A stretch of 64,000 bases of DNA, taken from Paraconexibacter sp040581415 (GTDB lineage Bacteria; Actinomycetota; Thermoleophilia; Solirubrobacterales; Solirubrobacteraceae). The stretch is from the NCBI RefSeq assembly GCF_040581415.1, contig NZ_CP114014.1, positions 5,146,001 to 5,210,000 on the forward strand, in the 5' to 3' direction. Positions 7,738 through 16,643 of this stretch are shown here, one piece after another (the stretch's first letter is position 1; every line of letters begins with the position of its first letter). The position numbers and the translations under genes were made by a program. The notes beneath the pieces were generated by a model that made no database searches, had not been told where the DNA came from, and was given only the letters and a program-made list of their open reading frames with translations.

Positions 7738-9153
7738 CTAGCGGCCGAGCTGCTGGACGATGTTCGGGTAGTTGCCGACCGACGTCGAGAGCACGGCACC
7801 GGGGAGCAGCTGCACGGCGCGGGCGTTGCCGACCGCGGTCGTGTTGTACAGCAGGTTCACGCGGCTGGGACCGGGGACACCCTGCGCCTGCGGCGTCGCC
7901 GTCGGCGTGCCGCCGATGACGGTGCCGTCGTCGGCCAGCAGGTCGAAGCTGCCGGCCGTGACGGCCGGAGCGATCCGGCTGTCGAGTGTCACAACGACGT
8001 TGGCACCGGAGAACGTGGCCTGCACGGCGTCGGGCGCCGAGGTGTATCCGGTCGCCTTCGCGCCGGCGTTGCCACCGATCGGGACGCCGCCCGGGGCGGA
8101 GACTGCGGTCGGATCGGCCTGCGAGCGGACCGCGGTCGAAACCGTAGCCGCGCTGACGAGGTGCTCAGTGAACTGATCCGTCGGGAACTGCGCCTGCACC
8201 AGCTTGCCGTCGCCCACGATCGTGGCCGACGTCGCCATGATCGCGATGTCGTCCGCCGTGATGACGTAGAAGTTGGCGGGGATCGGCGTCGCGACGGCCT
8301 TGTCGAACGTGTACGTCACCGTGTCCGCACCGGTGAGCTCAGCCGAGGCCAGGAGCGGGGCCTGCGAGTCCTGGTTCTGGGTGCCGACCTGGACCGAACG
8401 CAGCGGAGTGTCGAAACCGAAGTCGTCGGACTCGCCGGTCGGGGTGTCGACGTAAACCGACTTGGCGCCGGTAACGGGGGTGCCGGCCGGGAACTCGACG
8501 TCAACGACGTTGTCGTCGATCGAGATGGTGGCGTCGATACCCGCCTGGGTGGTCCCGTCCGCCTTCACGATGAACACCTGGGCGCCGTCGAAGGTCGCCG
8601 GATCATCGTTGAGGTCCTGGTCGAACGTCAGCGTCAGGAAGTTCGAGCCGCCACCGGTGGCCACCGCGCTCACGAGGTCGGGACCGACGGTGTGGCCGCG
8701 CGTGCCGCTCTCGCCCTCGGCGCCGGTGACCCGGACGCTGTCAGCGAGGTTGTTGGCACCGAGCGTGCCCTGCGTACGGACAGTGCCATCGGCGACGCGG
8801 CCGAACGTGATCGAGTCCTCGTCCGGGTTGCCGCCGGCGAAGGTCACGCGGACTGAGCTGCCCGACACGGTTGCGGAGGTGCCACCGACGGCCGTGATCG
8901 CGCTGTAGCCACCGACGGCGAAGTTACCCGGGGTGCAGTTGGCGGCGACACAGTCGATCGTGCGGTCGTACGTGAAGGTGATGGCGGTGGCCGACGGCGT
9001 GACCGACACGAGGTTCGGGCGGTCCGTGAGTGCGGGCACCTTGCCGCCGCCGAGGGCGGCGTTCGCCGAGCTGGCACCGGCCAGCGAGGCGATGGCTACA
9101 GCCGAAACCGCAGCAGTGCGGAGCGCATAGCGCCCCGTGAGATTGCGAGACAT
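7738..9153 (-). CDS. Exported Ig-like repeat protein, array copy 6
   Basis: 471 residues, MSRNLTGRYALRT start with CGGAGGGA ribosome binding site. The signal peptide ends ANA|A. Four Ig-like repeats are present with the same punctuating segments (NIVQQLGR tail, VGTQNQDSQAPLLAS before repeat 3). The Cys pair is spaced differently, DCVAANC, and repeats 1 to 3 are the most divergent of the set. It is the first gene of the array in transcription order and is separated from the rest by the lipoprotein gene. It is exported; the biochemical function is unknown. Confidence 0.92.
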   Translation of the reverse strand: MSRNLTGRYALRTAAVSAVAIASLAGASSANAALGGGKVPALTDRPNLVSVTPSATAITFTYDRTIDCVAANCTPGNFAVGGYSAITAVGGTSATVSGSSVRVTFAGGNPDEDSITFGRVADGTVRTQGTLGANNLADSVRVTGAEGESGTRGHTVGPDLVSAVATGGGSNFLTLTFDQDLNDDPATFDGAQVFIVKADGTTQAGIDATISIDDNVVDVEFPAGTPVTGAKSVYVDTPTGESDDFGFDTPLRSVQVGTQNQDSQAPLLASAELTGADTVTYTFDKAVATPIPANFYVITADDIAIMATSATIVGDGKLVQAQFPTDQFTEHLVSAATVSTAVRSQADPTAVSAPGGVPIGGNAGAKATGYTSAPDAVQATFSGANVVVTLDSRIAPAVTAGSFDLLADDGTVIGGTPTATPQAQGVPGPSRVNLLYNTTAVGNARAVQLLPGAVLSTSVGNYPNIVQQLGR

Positions 9154-9649
9154 GTGGTGGGAGTCCCTCCGAGAGAAATGACTGATGAGCTGAATGTACC
9201 TGAAGCCGGAGTGGTGCAGGGGTGACCCCGCGCCGACTAGCGCAGCCCGTAGAACATCGACGTCTCGGACGGCAGGCCTGCGGCATTAGATAGACCGGGG
9301 AGTGGGTTGTCAAGCGCGGGAGAGCGCCTGCAGGCCCTTTTGGGCACGCGATCCGGAGGGTCCGTCCGGAGGCATTCTCGGCCCGATAACGACGGGATTT
9401 ACTACCTTTTCGGGTGACCTGACACGGTGTCATTCAGACCGCCGACGCGCCACCCCCGGGGCGGCGCCCAAGCACGGTCTGTAGTAGCACAGACTGAGGT
9501 TCAGGATGGCGAACTGCGGCAAATGAGGCAACGCGGCCGCCGCCGCAACTCCGCCTGCCCAGAATCGTTCCATCGTCGAAGGTCCTCACCCCGGCGTAGC
9601 GATCGATTAGGGTCACGCGCGCCAACAACCACCTGTACTGGAGTTCTGC
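9154..9649. other. Divergent intergenic region with array-like promoter relics
   Basis: This 496-bp gap separates the minus-strand array from the plus-strand delta-60 operon. Near the array side, TACATT (9193-9198, minus) can serve as -10 for copy 6. A perfect copy of the array promoter box GGTGGCGCGTCGGCGG lies on the minus strand at 9439-9454, about 290 bases from any array gene. A near copy of the array leader (ACATCGACGTCTCGG) lies at 9254-9268 on the plus strand. No small gene or structured RNA could be supported. Confidence 0.5.
9608..9613 (+). promoter_or_regulatory. Probable -10 (TAGGGT) of the delta-60 operon
   Basis: TAGGGT lies 36 bases upstream of the ATG at 9650. A GGAG ribosome binding site (9640-9643) sits six bases before the ATG, so unlike many genes in this window the operon has an ordinary leader. 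Confidence 0.45.
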
Positions 9650-11446
9650 ATGCCTCGCCACGCCCGCCGCCGCACCGCCGCGCTGGCCGTCGCCGGCGCC
9701 GCCGCCCTGAGCGGTGCCGCCGACGCCAGCGCCGCCTCCCTCGGCGCCCTCGACACCGCGTTCGGCGGTGGTGTCGTCCAGCTGCCGGCCGGCACGCAGC
9801 TGCACGCAGGCGCGGTGCAGACGGACGGCAAGCTCGTCGTCACCGGCTTCACCGGGAAGACCGAGGACCCGCGGCTGCTCGTCGCCCGCCTCACCCCCAC
9901 CGGGACGCTCGACACGACCTTCGGCAACGGCGGCTCGGCCGCCGTCCCGCTGCCCTCGGGCGCGATCGGCGCGGCCGGCGACGCGGTCGCGATCCAGGCC
10001 GACGGCAAGATCCTGGTCGCCGGCGACGCCCTCGGCGACTCCGGCGCCGACGGCATGCTCGTCACGCGGCTGAACGCGGATGGCACCCCGGACGGCGGCT
10101 TCGGCAGCGGCGGGTCCGCCGTCATCGAGCGCGGGACGGGCGGCCAGGGCGAGGCGAACGCCGTCGCCGTGCGCGCGGACGGCACGATCGTCGTCGCCGG
10201 CGCCGCGATCGGCAGCGAGAAGGGCGTCCCCACCGGCGCCATCGGGCAGCTGAAGGCCGACGGGTCGTCCGGGGGCTCCACCCGCCACCTGGACATCGGC
10301 GAGTCGACGATCCGCAGCATCGCGCTGCAGGGCGACGGCAAGATCGCCTACGCCGGCAGCCGCAAACCCGGCCAGGAGATCATCACGATCGTCGGCCGCG
10401 CGAACGCCGACGGTACGAAGGACTCCTCGTTCGGCGACGGCGGCCTGCGCCAGACGAACTTCGCCCGCAATGGCGGCGCCTCCTCGGCCTTCCGCGGCGT
10501 GGCCGTCCAGCCCGACGGCAAGATCGTCGCCACCGGCTACGCCTTCAACGGCAGTGGAGCCGGCATCGACAAGATCGTCTTCCGCGTCGACACCGCCGGC
10601 AACCCGGACGGCGCCTTCGGCCCGTCGGGCGTCTGCTACTTCAACGCGTCCGCCTCGCAGAACATCAACTCGCAGATCCCCGCCGGCGGTGCCGGCGTCG
10701 CGATCGCCGACGGGCACATCTACACGGGCGGTGGATTCGACCAGTCGGGCCTCGGGGCGCTCGCCATCGGCGCCCAGTCGGACAACGGCTCGGCCGACGC
10801 CGCGTTCGGCAACGCCGGCCAGACCATCACGCCGCTCAACGACTACTCGCCGCCGGTCTACGGATCGGGCGTCGCGCTCGGCAACGACGGCATCTACGTC
10901 ATCGGCTCCGCCGGCAACCTGGGCGGCTCCAAGGCCCAGGGCGTCATCGCCCGCTACGGCGCCTACGCGCTCAAGGCCGACCCCGGGCCTGGTCCCGGCC
11001 CGGCCAACCCCCCGATCCCGCCCACCGAGCCCATCAAGCCGGTGACGCCGACGACCGCGAAGCTCTCGAAGGCGTCCCTGTCGCCGTCGAAGATCAGCGC
11101 CTCGTCGAAGGTCGCGTCCAGGAACCGCACGAAGCTCAGCTACACGCTTTCCGCCGCGGGCTCCGTCCGACTGATCGTCGAGCAGAAGCTGCAGGGCCGC
11201 CGGGTCGGCAGCAAGTGCGTGAAGACCACCAAGGTCAACACGAAGAAGAAGAAGTGCACGTACTACGCGGCCGTCGGCTCGAGCAAGACGCTGAAGGGCA
11301 AGAAGGGCAGCAACACGCTGACGCTGACCAAGAAGATCACGAACAAGACGCTCAAGCCCGGGACGTACCGCCTCGTGCTGCAGGTGCTGTCGGGCAAGAA
11401 GACGACCGGCGCCAAGACGACGAAGACGCTGACGGTGACGAAGTGA
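9650..11446 (+). CDS. Exported delta-60 repeat (DUF5122 beta-propeller-like) protein
   Basis: 598 residues. The Arg-rich start MPRHARRRTAAL is followed by an Ala-rich hydrophobic segment and an ASA|A-type cleavage site. The mature part consists of delta-60 repeats: a DxxFGxGG turn (GTLDTTFGNGG, GTPDGGFGSGG, GTKDSSFGDGG and others) followed by a strand such as QADGKILVAGD. About six units are visible and probably form a beta-propeller. A Pro-rich linker (PGPGPGPANPPIPP) leads to a C-terminal Lys-rich module of about 115 residues with two Cys (SKCVKTT and KKCTYY) and the segment KTLKGKKGSNTLTLTKK. The same module ends the next protein. Its stop overlaps the next start by four bases (GTGA). Confidence 0.92.
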   Translation: MPRHARRRTAALAVAGAAALSGAADASAASLGALDTAFGGGVVQLPAGTQLHAGAVQTDGKLVVTGFTGKTEDPRLLVARLTPTGTLDTTFGNGGSAAVPLPSGAIGAAGDAVAIQADGKILVAGDALGDSGADGMLVTRLNADGTPDGGFGSGGSAVIERGTGGQGEANAVAVRADGTIVVAGAAIGSEKGVPTGAIGQLKADGSSGGSTRHLDIGESTIRSIALQGDGKIAYAGSRKPGQEIITIVGRANADGTKDSSFGDGGLRQTNFARNGGASSAFRGVAVQPDGKIVATGYAFNGSGAGIDKIVFRVDTAGNPDGAFGPSGVCYFNASASQNINSQIPAGGAGVAIADGHIYTGGGFDQSGLGALAIGAQSDNGSADAAFGNAGQTITPLNDYSPPVYGSGVALGNDGIYVIGSAGNLGGSKAQGVIARYGAYALKADPGPGPGPANPPIPPTEPIKPVTPTTAKLSKASLSPSKISASSKVASRNRTKLSYTLSAAGSVRLIVEQKLQGRRVGSKCVKTTKVNTKKKKCTYYAAVGSSKTLKGKKGSNTLTLTKKITNKTLKPGTYRLVLQVLSGKKTTGAKTTKTLTVTK

Positions 11447-13413
11447 GCGCCCTCAAGCAGCGGACCGGGATCACCGGCCGCGGGCTCGCGCTCGGCTGCG
11501 CCGCCCTGCTGTGCGGGACCGCGGTCGCGATCGCGGCCGCCCCCGGGACCCCGGCGTCCGGCTCGCCAGGCGCGCTCGTCAGCGGCTTCGGCAACGCGGC
11601 CGCCCCGCAGTCCGCCGGGCTCGTGCTCGGCGACGCCGGCAGCCGCTACTACGCGGTGGCCTTCCAGGGCGACGGCAAGATCGTCGTCGCCGGCCAGGCC
11701 GGCGTGGACGCCAGCCCGCAGCTCATCGTCGCGCGGTACCTGCCCTCGGGCGCGCTCGACGGCAGCTTCGGCAGCGGCGGCAAGGTCTCCGGCCCGGTCG
11801 GCACGATCGGCCGCGGCATCGCGATCCAGGGCGACGGCAAGATCGTCGTCGGCGGCACGAAGGACGGCCGCTTCCTCGCTGCGCGCATGAACACGGACGG
11901 CGGGCTCGACGGCAGCTTCGGCTCCGGTGGCCTGGCCACCGGCCCGGCCGCAACCGAGGGCGGCGCCGGTCGGTCGGTCGCACTGGCGGCCGACGGCGGC
12001 GTCGTCGTCGCCGGCTCCGCCACGCAGACCGGCGGCTCCGAGCAGCGGATGACGGTCTCCCGCTTCACCTCCACCGGCGCCGTCGACGGTGGCTTCGGGG
12101 ACAGCGGCGCCCGCCAGGTGCTGGTCAACAACCTCGTCACGCGCGGCGCGAGCGTCGTCGTGCAGTCCGACGGCCACATCGTCGTCGGCGGCAGCATCAT
12201 CGACCCGTTCGGCGGCCTGTCCGGCATGCTGACGCGCCTCACGGCGACGGGCACCATCGAGAAGACGCTGTTCAAGTCCAAGGCCCGTGGCGGCGCCGCG
12301 GCGTCGGAGATCACGAGCGTCGCCAACGGCGCGGCCGGCGGGCTGGTCGTCGCCGGCGCGGCCGGCAACCTCAGCAGCTCGGACTTCTGGGTCTCGCGGC
12401 TGGCGGCCGACGGCGAGGACGCCGGTGGCTACACCACCCAGTGGCTCGCGGCGCCGCAGCAGGCGAGCGTCAGCCGCCTGCCGGCCCCTGGCGCACACGC
12501 CGTCCTCGCGACGCCGAGCTTCATCTACACGGCGGGGATCGTCGACGTGAACGGCATCCGCCTCGGCGGGCTGTCCGCGCTGAAGGAGTCCGACGGCTCG
12601 CCGGTGGCCGGCTTCGGAGCAGCGGTCGGCGGCGATCTGCAGACAGCGTTCGGTGGTGCCAACCGCGAAGGCACGACGTTCACGTTCGTCGACGGCCAGA
12701 GCGATAACCCGACGGGCGGCCCGATGAACGAGCCGATGGCGATTGCCCGCGCAGCCGACGGATCCCGTCTGGCCGTGGCCGGCATCTCGGCCGCGCAGCT
12801 GAACGGCAGCAAGGAGCCGAAGGGTCCGCGGGGCTTCGTGGCGGTGTACACGCCCGCGACTGAGACCGTGGCGCCGCCGACCGGCACCACGACCACCGGC
12901 ACGACGACGACCACGACGCCGACGACCACGCCGACCACCACCACGACGACGCCCACCGAGACGGCCACCGTCCCGGCCCCCACGGGCACGACCACCCCGA
13001 CCACGACCACGACCACGCCGACCACCCCCACGACGCCCAAGCCGCCGACGGTGCCGCAGAAGGTCAGCGGCTCGAAGCTCACGCCGACGGCACTGCGGGC
13101 CACGACGAAGGCGAAGCTGACGTTCTCGCTCGCGAAGGCGTCCACGGTGAAGATCACGGTCAGTGAGAAGCGCAGCGGGCGCAAGCGCTCGTCGGGCACG
13201 TGCTCGGCGGTCGGCAGCTCGAACCGCCGCGGGGCGAAGTGCACGTACTACGTGACGAAGCCCGGCAGCCGGACCCTCAAGGGCAAGAAGGGCAAGAACA
13301 CCGTGACGATCACGCGGACGTTCGGTGGGCGCAAGCTGGCGAAGGGCACCTACCGGCTGTCGCTGAAGGCCACGGGCGCGAGCGCGCGCCTCGTGAGCTT
13401 CACGGTGCGCTGA
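11443..13413 (+). CDS. Exported delta-60 repeat protein with Thr/Pro-rich linker
   Basis: 656 residues from the GTG at 11443, which overlaps the preceding TGA. A long open frame upstream in this frame is a shadow of the previous gene. The N-terminus has a signal segment (LALGCAALLCGTAVAIAAA). Delta-60 units include GALDGSFGSGG, GGLDGSFGSGG and GAVDGGFGDSG, each followed by a QGDGKIVVAGQ-like strand. Residues about 480-545 are a Thr/Pro-rich low-complexity linker suited to spanning the cell wall or to O-glycosylation. The C-terminal module repeats the Cys pair and the TLKGKKGKNTVTITR segment of the previous protein. Secreted and wall-associated by inference; ligand unknown. Confidence 0.9.
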   Translation: MSALKQRTGITGRGLALGCAALLCGTAVAIAAAPGTPASGSPGALVSGFGNAAAPQSAGLVLGDAGSRYYAVAFQGDGKIVVAGQAGVDASPQLIVARYLPSGALDGSFGSGGKVSGPVGTIGRGIAIQGDGKIVVGGTKDGRFLAARMNTDGGLDGSFGSGGLATGPAATEGGAGRSVALAADGGVVVAGSATQTGGSEQRMTVSRFTSTGAVDGGFGDSGARQVLVNNLVTRGASVVVQSDGHIVVGGSIIDPFGGLSGMLTRLTATGTIEKTLFKSKARGGAAASEITSVANGAAGGLVVAGAAGNLSSSDFWVSRLAADGEDAGGYTTQWLAAPQQASVSRLPAPGAHAVLATPSFIYTAGIVDVNGIRLGGLSALKESDGSPVAGFGAAVGGDLQTAFGGANREGTTFTFVDGQSDNPTGGPMNEPMAIARAADGSRLAVAGISAAQLNGSKEPKGPRGFVAVYTPATETVAPPTGTTTTGTTTTTTPTTTPTTTTTTPTETATVPAPTGTTTPTTTTTTPTTPTTPKPPTVPQKVSGSKLTPTALRATTKAKLTFSLAKASTVKITVSEKRSGRKRSSGTCSAVGSSNRRGAKCTYYVTKPGSRTLKGKKGKNTVTITRTFGGRKLAKGTYRLSLKATGASARLVSFTVR

Positions 13414-13421
13414 GCGCCCCC

Positions 13422-14144
13422 ATGGAGCACGCCGGGCAGGACCAGCCGGCGGATCCCCCGATTCAGGGGGGTCCGCCGGCCGACGGCGCGGACGCCGCGC
13501 CGGCGAACGGCGCGACCGCGCAGATCATCGGCCTCTGGGCTGACCCGTCCGCACCGGACTTCGCGTACTTCGAGCGCGTCGAGCAGTACACGGACGACTT
13601 CTGGCGGCCCGGCGCGCAGTTCCGCGGCTGGTTCGACCGGCTGGACACGCGCAACGTCCTGGAGATCGCGTGCGGCAAGGGCCGGCACTCCGAGCGGGCC
13701 GCGGCGCTGTGCGGGCAGCTCCTGATCTCCGACACGTCGACGACCGCACTCGAGCACGCCGCGGAGCGACTCCGCGATCAGCCGCACGTGCGCAGCGTGC
13801 TGTCGCCGGACGGCATGACGCTGCCGGTGGCCGAGGACGGGACGTTCTCCGCGGTCTTCTCCTACGACGCGATGGTCCACTTCGAGTCCGACTGCGTCGC
13901 GAGCTACCTGGGCGAGATCGCACGGCTGCTCGAGCCGGGCGGGCTCGCGCTGCTGCACCACTCGAACTACTCGGCGCAGCCGGCGACACCCGTGACGGAC
14001 GCGCCGGGCTGGCGCAACTACATGAGCCTCGGGCTGCTGGAGCACCTCGCGTCCCGGCGGGGGCTGGCCGTCGTCGAGCAGGAGGCGTTCGACTGGGTCG
14101 TCCCTCAGTCCGACGCCCTGTCGTTGCTGCGACGCGTGCAATAG
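13422..14144 (+). CDS. Class I SAM-dependent methyltransferase
   Basis: 240 residues; ATG eight bases after the previous stop. The first 30 residues are Gly/Ala/Asp/Pro-rich and probably disordered. Motif I is VLEIACGKGRHSERAA, followed by a Methyltransf_11-like core (DGTFSAVFSYDAMVHFE and LLEPGGLALLHHSNYS). It lacks transmembrane segments, so it should be cytoplasmic. The substrate cannot be read from sequence. Its neighbours (two more methyltransferases and the nearby glycosyltransferase operon) suggest methylation of a sugar or glycan intermediate. Confidence 0.85.
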   Translation: MEHAGQDQPADPPIQGGPPADGADAAPANGATAQIIGLWADPSAPDFAYFERVEQYTDDFWRPGAQFRGWFDRLDTRNVLEIACGKGRHSERAAALCGQLLISDTSTTALEHAAERLRDQPHVRSVLSPDGMTLPVAEDGTFSAVFSYDAMVHFESDCVASYLGEIARLLEPGGLALLHHSNYSAQPATPVTDAPGWRNYMSLGLLEHLASRRGLAVVEQEAFDWVVPQSDALSLLRRVQ

Positions 14145-14152
14145 TCGCGCCG

Positions 14153-15364
14153 ATGACGGCCGACGCATCCGTACACCCCGAGTGGCAGCGCCGCCTGGAG
14201 CAGGCCCGGGACGAGGTCATCCCGTGGATCGAGAAGGCGATTCCGCTGGTCGGGCGGACCGTGCTGGAGTACGGCTGCGGACAAGGCGCCGTCGCGTGCG
14301 CGATCGCGCCCCGGTGCGGGCGGCACATCGGGGTCGACATCGATGCGGGCGAGGTTGCGCTGGCCGAGGGCCACGTCGCCCGCCTGGGCCTCGGGAACGT
14401 CGAGCTGCACGCGGCGGCAGTGGACGAGATCCTGGACCACGTGCGGGGCTTCGCCGGCGAGGTCGACGTCATCCTGCTCTACGCGGTGCTGGAGCACCTG
14501 ACGCTCGACGAACGGCTTGCGGTGCTCCGGGTCGCACGCGAGGTCGTGCGCAAGGACGGCCACATCGTCGTCACCGAGACGCCGAACCGGCTCGTGCCGG
14601 TCGACCAGCACACGTCCTACCTGCCGTTCTTCCACGCGCTGCCGCTTCCGCTGGCCGCGCAGTACTACGACCGCTCGCCGCGCAAGGACTTCGTCGCCGC
14701 CGTCGACACCGCCGACGCGGCAGGTGGTGGCGCCGCCGTCGAGGAGGCGCTGGCGCGTTGGGGCTGGGGGATGTCGTTCCACGAGTTCGAGCTCGTCTTC
14801 GAGGACCTGCCGGCGCACACGGTCGCATCGAGCTACAGCCCGCTGCTCTACCCGGGCCGGCCGGTGCGGTGGGAGGAGCTCCAGCTGGCCGCGACGCTCG
14901 ACTGCTGGCGGCCGGATCTGCCGCCGTGCTGGTCGCGGAGCTGGATCGACACGATCCTGAGCGCCGAGCCGTCCCCGACACCGCGGACGTTCGTGCGGCC
15001 GTGGCAGCTGCAGGTCGAGCACGACGTCCCCGGCGTGGCGATGCTGCCGAACGACCTGATCGAGCTGCGACCGCTCGCGCGGCTGCCGGTCCAGCTGCCG
15101 GGGCCGACGAGCGAGCTGCAGGTGGCGCTCACCGCAGCGGCACCCGAGGGAGCGCTGCGGGTGCACCTGCCGGGTGGCGACACGCTCTCCCCGTCCGCCG
15201 TCCCCAGCCTGCCTGGCCAGCCCGCGTCGTACGCCGCGGTCCGGCTCGAGACACCGGTCGACCGGGTCGAGCTCGAGCTCGACGGCGGCGGGTGCATCGC
15301 CTTCGTGGGATACGCCGGTCCGGCAGACCCCGCGCTGGCGCAGGGTCGCCCGCGCGGCTGGTGA
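14153..15364 (+). CDS. SAM-dependent methyltransferase with C-terminal extension
   Basis: 403 residues, ATG eight bases after the previous stop. The methyltransferase domain (about residues 20-200) has motif I VLEYGCGQGAVACAIA, acidic VDID after strand 2, and VDVILLYAVLEHLTLDE as motif II/III with the common EHL. The C-terminal half holds a Trp/Pro-rich segment and then a probable beta domain ending DRVELELDGGGCIAFVGY, perhaps involved in substrate binding. It is a cytosolic enzyme of the same operon; glycan methylation is inferred from context. Confidence 0.85.
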   Translation: MTADASVHPEWQRRLEQARDEVIPWIEKAIPLVGRTVLEYGCGQGAVACAIAPRCGRHIGVDIDAGEVALAEGHVARLGLGNVELHAAAVDEILDHVRGFAGEVDVILLYAVLEHLTLDERLAVLRVAREVVRKDGHIVVTETPNRLVPVDQHTSYLPFFHALPLPLAAQYYDRSPRKDFVAAVDTADAAGGGAAVEEALARWGWGMSFHEFELVFEDLPAHTVASSYSPLLYPGRPVRWEELQLAATLDCWRPDLPPCWSRSWIDTILSAEPSPTPRTFVRPWQLQVEHDVPGVAMLPNDLIELRPLARLPVQLPGPTSELQVALTAAAPEGALRVHLPGGDTLSPSAVPSLPGQPASYAAVRLETPVDRVELELDGGGCIAFVGYAGPADPALAQGRPRGW

Positions 15365-15398
15365 CCGTCCCGCGCCGCGCGGTGCAAGAGTTCCGTCC

Positions 15399-16568
15399 GT
15401 GCCCATCGCCTTCCCGGACCCGCGCCCGCCGCTGCCGCCCGACGAGCTGATCTCCCGCGTCCTGCCGCACTTCGGCCCGGACGAGGCGCCCGCGGTCCGC
15501 GCGGCATGGCACGAGTACGGCGAGATCACGGTCCGCGCGCAGGAGCGGGCGCTGGCCGGCGTCGGCCGCCGCTTCGACGAGTTCACGCGGGTGCTCGACT
15601 TCGGCTGCGGGACCGGCCGCGCGCTGAGCCTGATGGAGGCGCTCACCCCGGGGGTCGAGCTGCACGGGGTCGACATCGACCGGGACGCGATCGCCTGGGC
15701 CGGGGCGCACCTGCCCTTCGCGCAGTGGCACGTGGGTCCGCACGAGCCACCGCTCGACTTCCCGGACGGGCACTTCGACCTGATCGTCAACCACAGCGTC
15801 TTCACCCATCTGGACGCGCGGATGCAGGACCTGTGGCTCGCGGAGCTGCGGCGCGTCCTGGCTCCCGGCGGGATCGCGCTGCTGACGACGCACGGCGAGA
15901 CGATGATCCAGCCGCTGCTGGCCGGGCTCGCAGGCGGCGGCGAGGACCCGGTGCCGTACCTGGACACGCTGCGGCGCGAGGGGATCCTGTTCGTCGCGGA
16001 GGACGGGTACATCGGCAGCGTCCACCCCGAGTACTACCACTCGACCTACCACGCACCTTGGTACGTCTACTCGCACTGGGGCCAGTTCTTCACGGTGCGC
16101 GCGCTCCTGTCGCCGGGGTCGTGGGGCGGGCACGACATCGTGGTGCTGGAGCGGCCGGAAGCCGACGTGCCGGTCCTGGCCCCGATCGTGCCGTCGCTCG
16201 CGGGGCAGGGTGCTGATCCGGGGTCAGTCGCTGCGGCGGTCCCGGAGGTGGCGGCGGTCGCTCCCGCCGTGCAGCAGGTGGTCGACGGTTGGCCGGTGCC
16301 CCAGAGCGCCGTCGGCCGGCTGAAGCGCCGGCTGCTGGCGTCCGAGTACGACCTCGTGCGGCGGGTGGCAGGGTCGACGGACGCGGCGCTGCAGGCACTG
16401 CCGTCGTCGTCCCCGCCGGCCGCCGATGCGGGGGAGCAGGCGCCCTCCCGTCGCGAGCGGATGGTGGCGCTGGCGCTCAAGCAGCAGGCCGAGCGGCTGA
16501 CCATCGTCGAGCGCGAGTTCCGCGAGCGGCTGGACACCCTGGAGCGCGAGCGTCGCCAGGAGCCGTAG
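15399..16568 (+). CDS. SAM-dependent methyltransferase with C-terminal helical tail
   Basis: 389 residues from the GTG at 15399, 34 bases after the previous stop. Motif I is VLDFGCGTGRALSLM, then LHGVDIDRDAI and DLIVNHSVFTHLD. The segment LAPGGIALLTTHGET resembles that of the methyltransferase at 27329, suggesting the same subfamily. After residue about 260 the sequence is Ala/Val/Pro-rich, then a helical tail that ends in a charged coiled-coil (ERLTIVEREFRERLDTLERE). Similar tails occur on other methyltransferases of this window. Last gene of the plus-strand operon. Confidence 0.85.
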   Translation: MPIAFPDPRPPLPPDELISRVLPHFGPDEAPAVRAAWHEYGEITVRAQERALAGVGRRFDEFTRVLDFGCGTGRALSLMEALTPGVELHGVDIDRDAIAWAGAHLPFAQWHVGPHEPPLDFPDGHFDLIVNHSVFTHLDARMQDLWLAELRRVLAPGGIALLTTHGETMIQPLLAGLAGGGEDPVPYLDTLRREGILFVAEDGYIGSVHPEYYHSTYHAPWYVYSHWGQFFTVRALLSPGSWGGHDIVVLERPEADVPVLAPIVPSLAGQGADPGSVAAAVPEVAAVAPAVQQVVDGWPVPQSAVGRLKRRLLASEYDLVRRVAGSTDAALQALPSSSPPAADAGEQAPSRRERMVALALKQQAERLTIVEREFRERLDTLERERRQEP

Positions 16569-16643
16569 CCGGGACGCCTCAGGGCTACCCGCCCGGGGCC
16601 GTCAACCGGAGATTTGCGGGTCCTGGAGCCGCAGAACCCTGGG

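Noticed and set aside
9154..9649. Riboswitch upstream of the delta-60 operon
   Set aside because: No conserved riboswitch core could be recognised and the likely leader is only about 36 bases.
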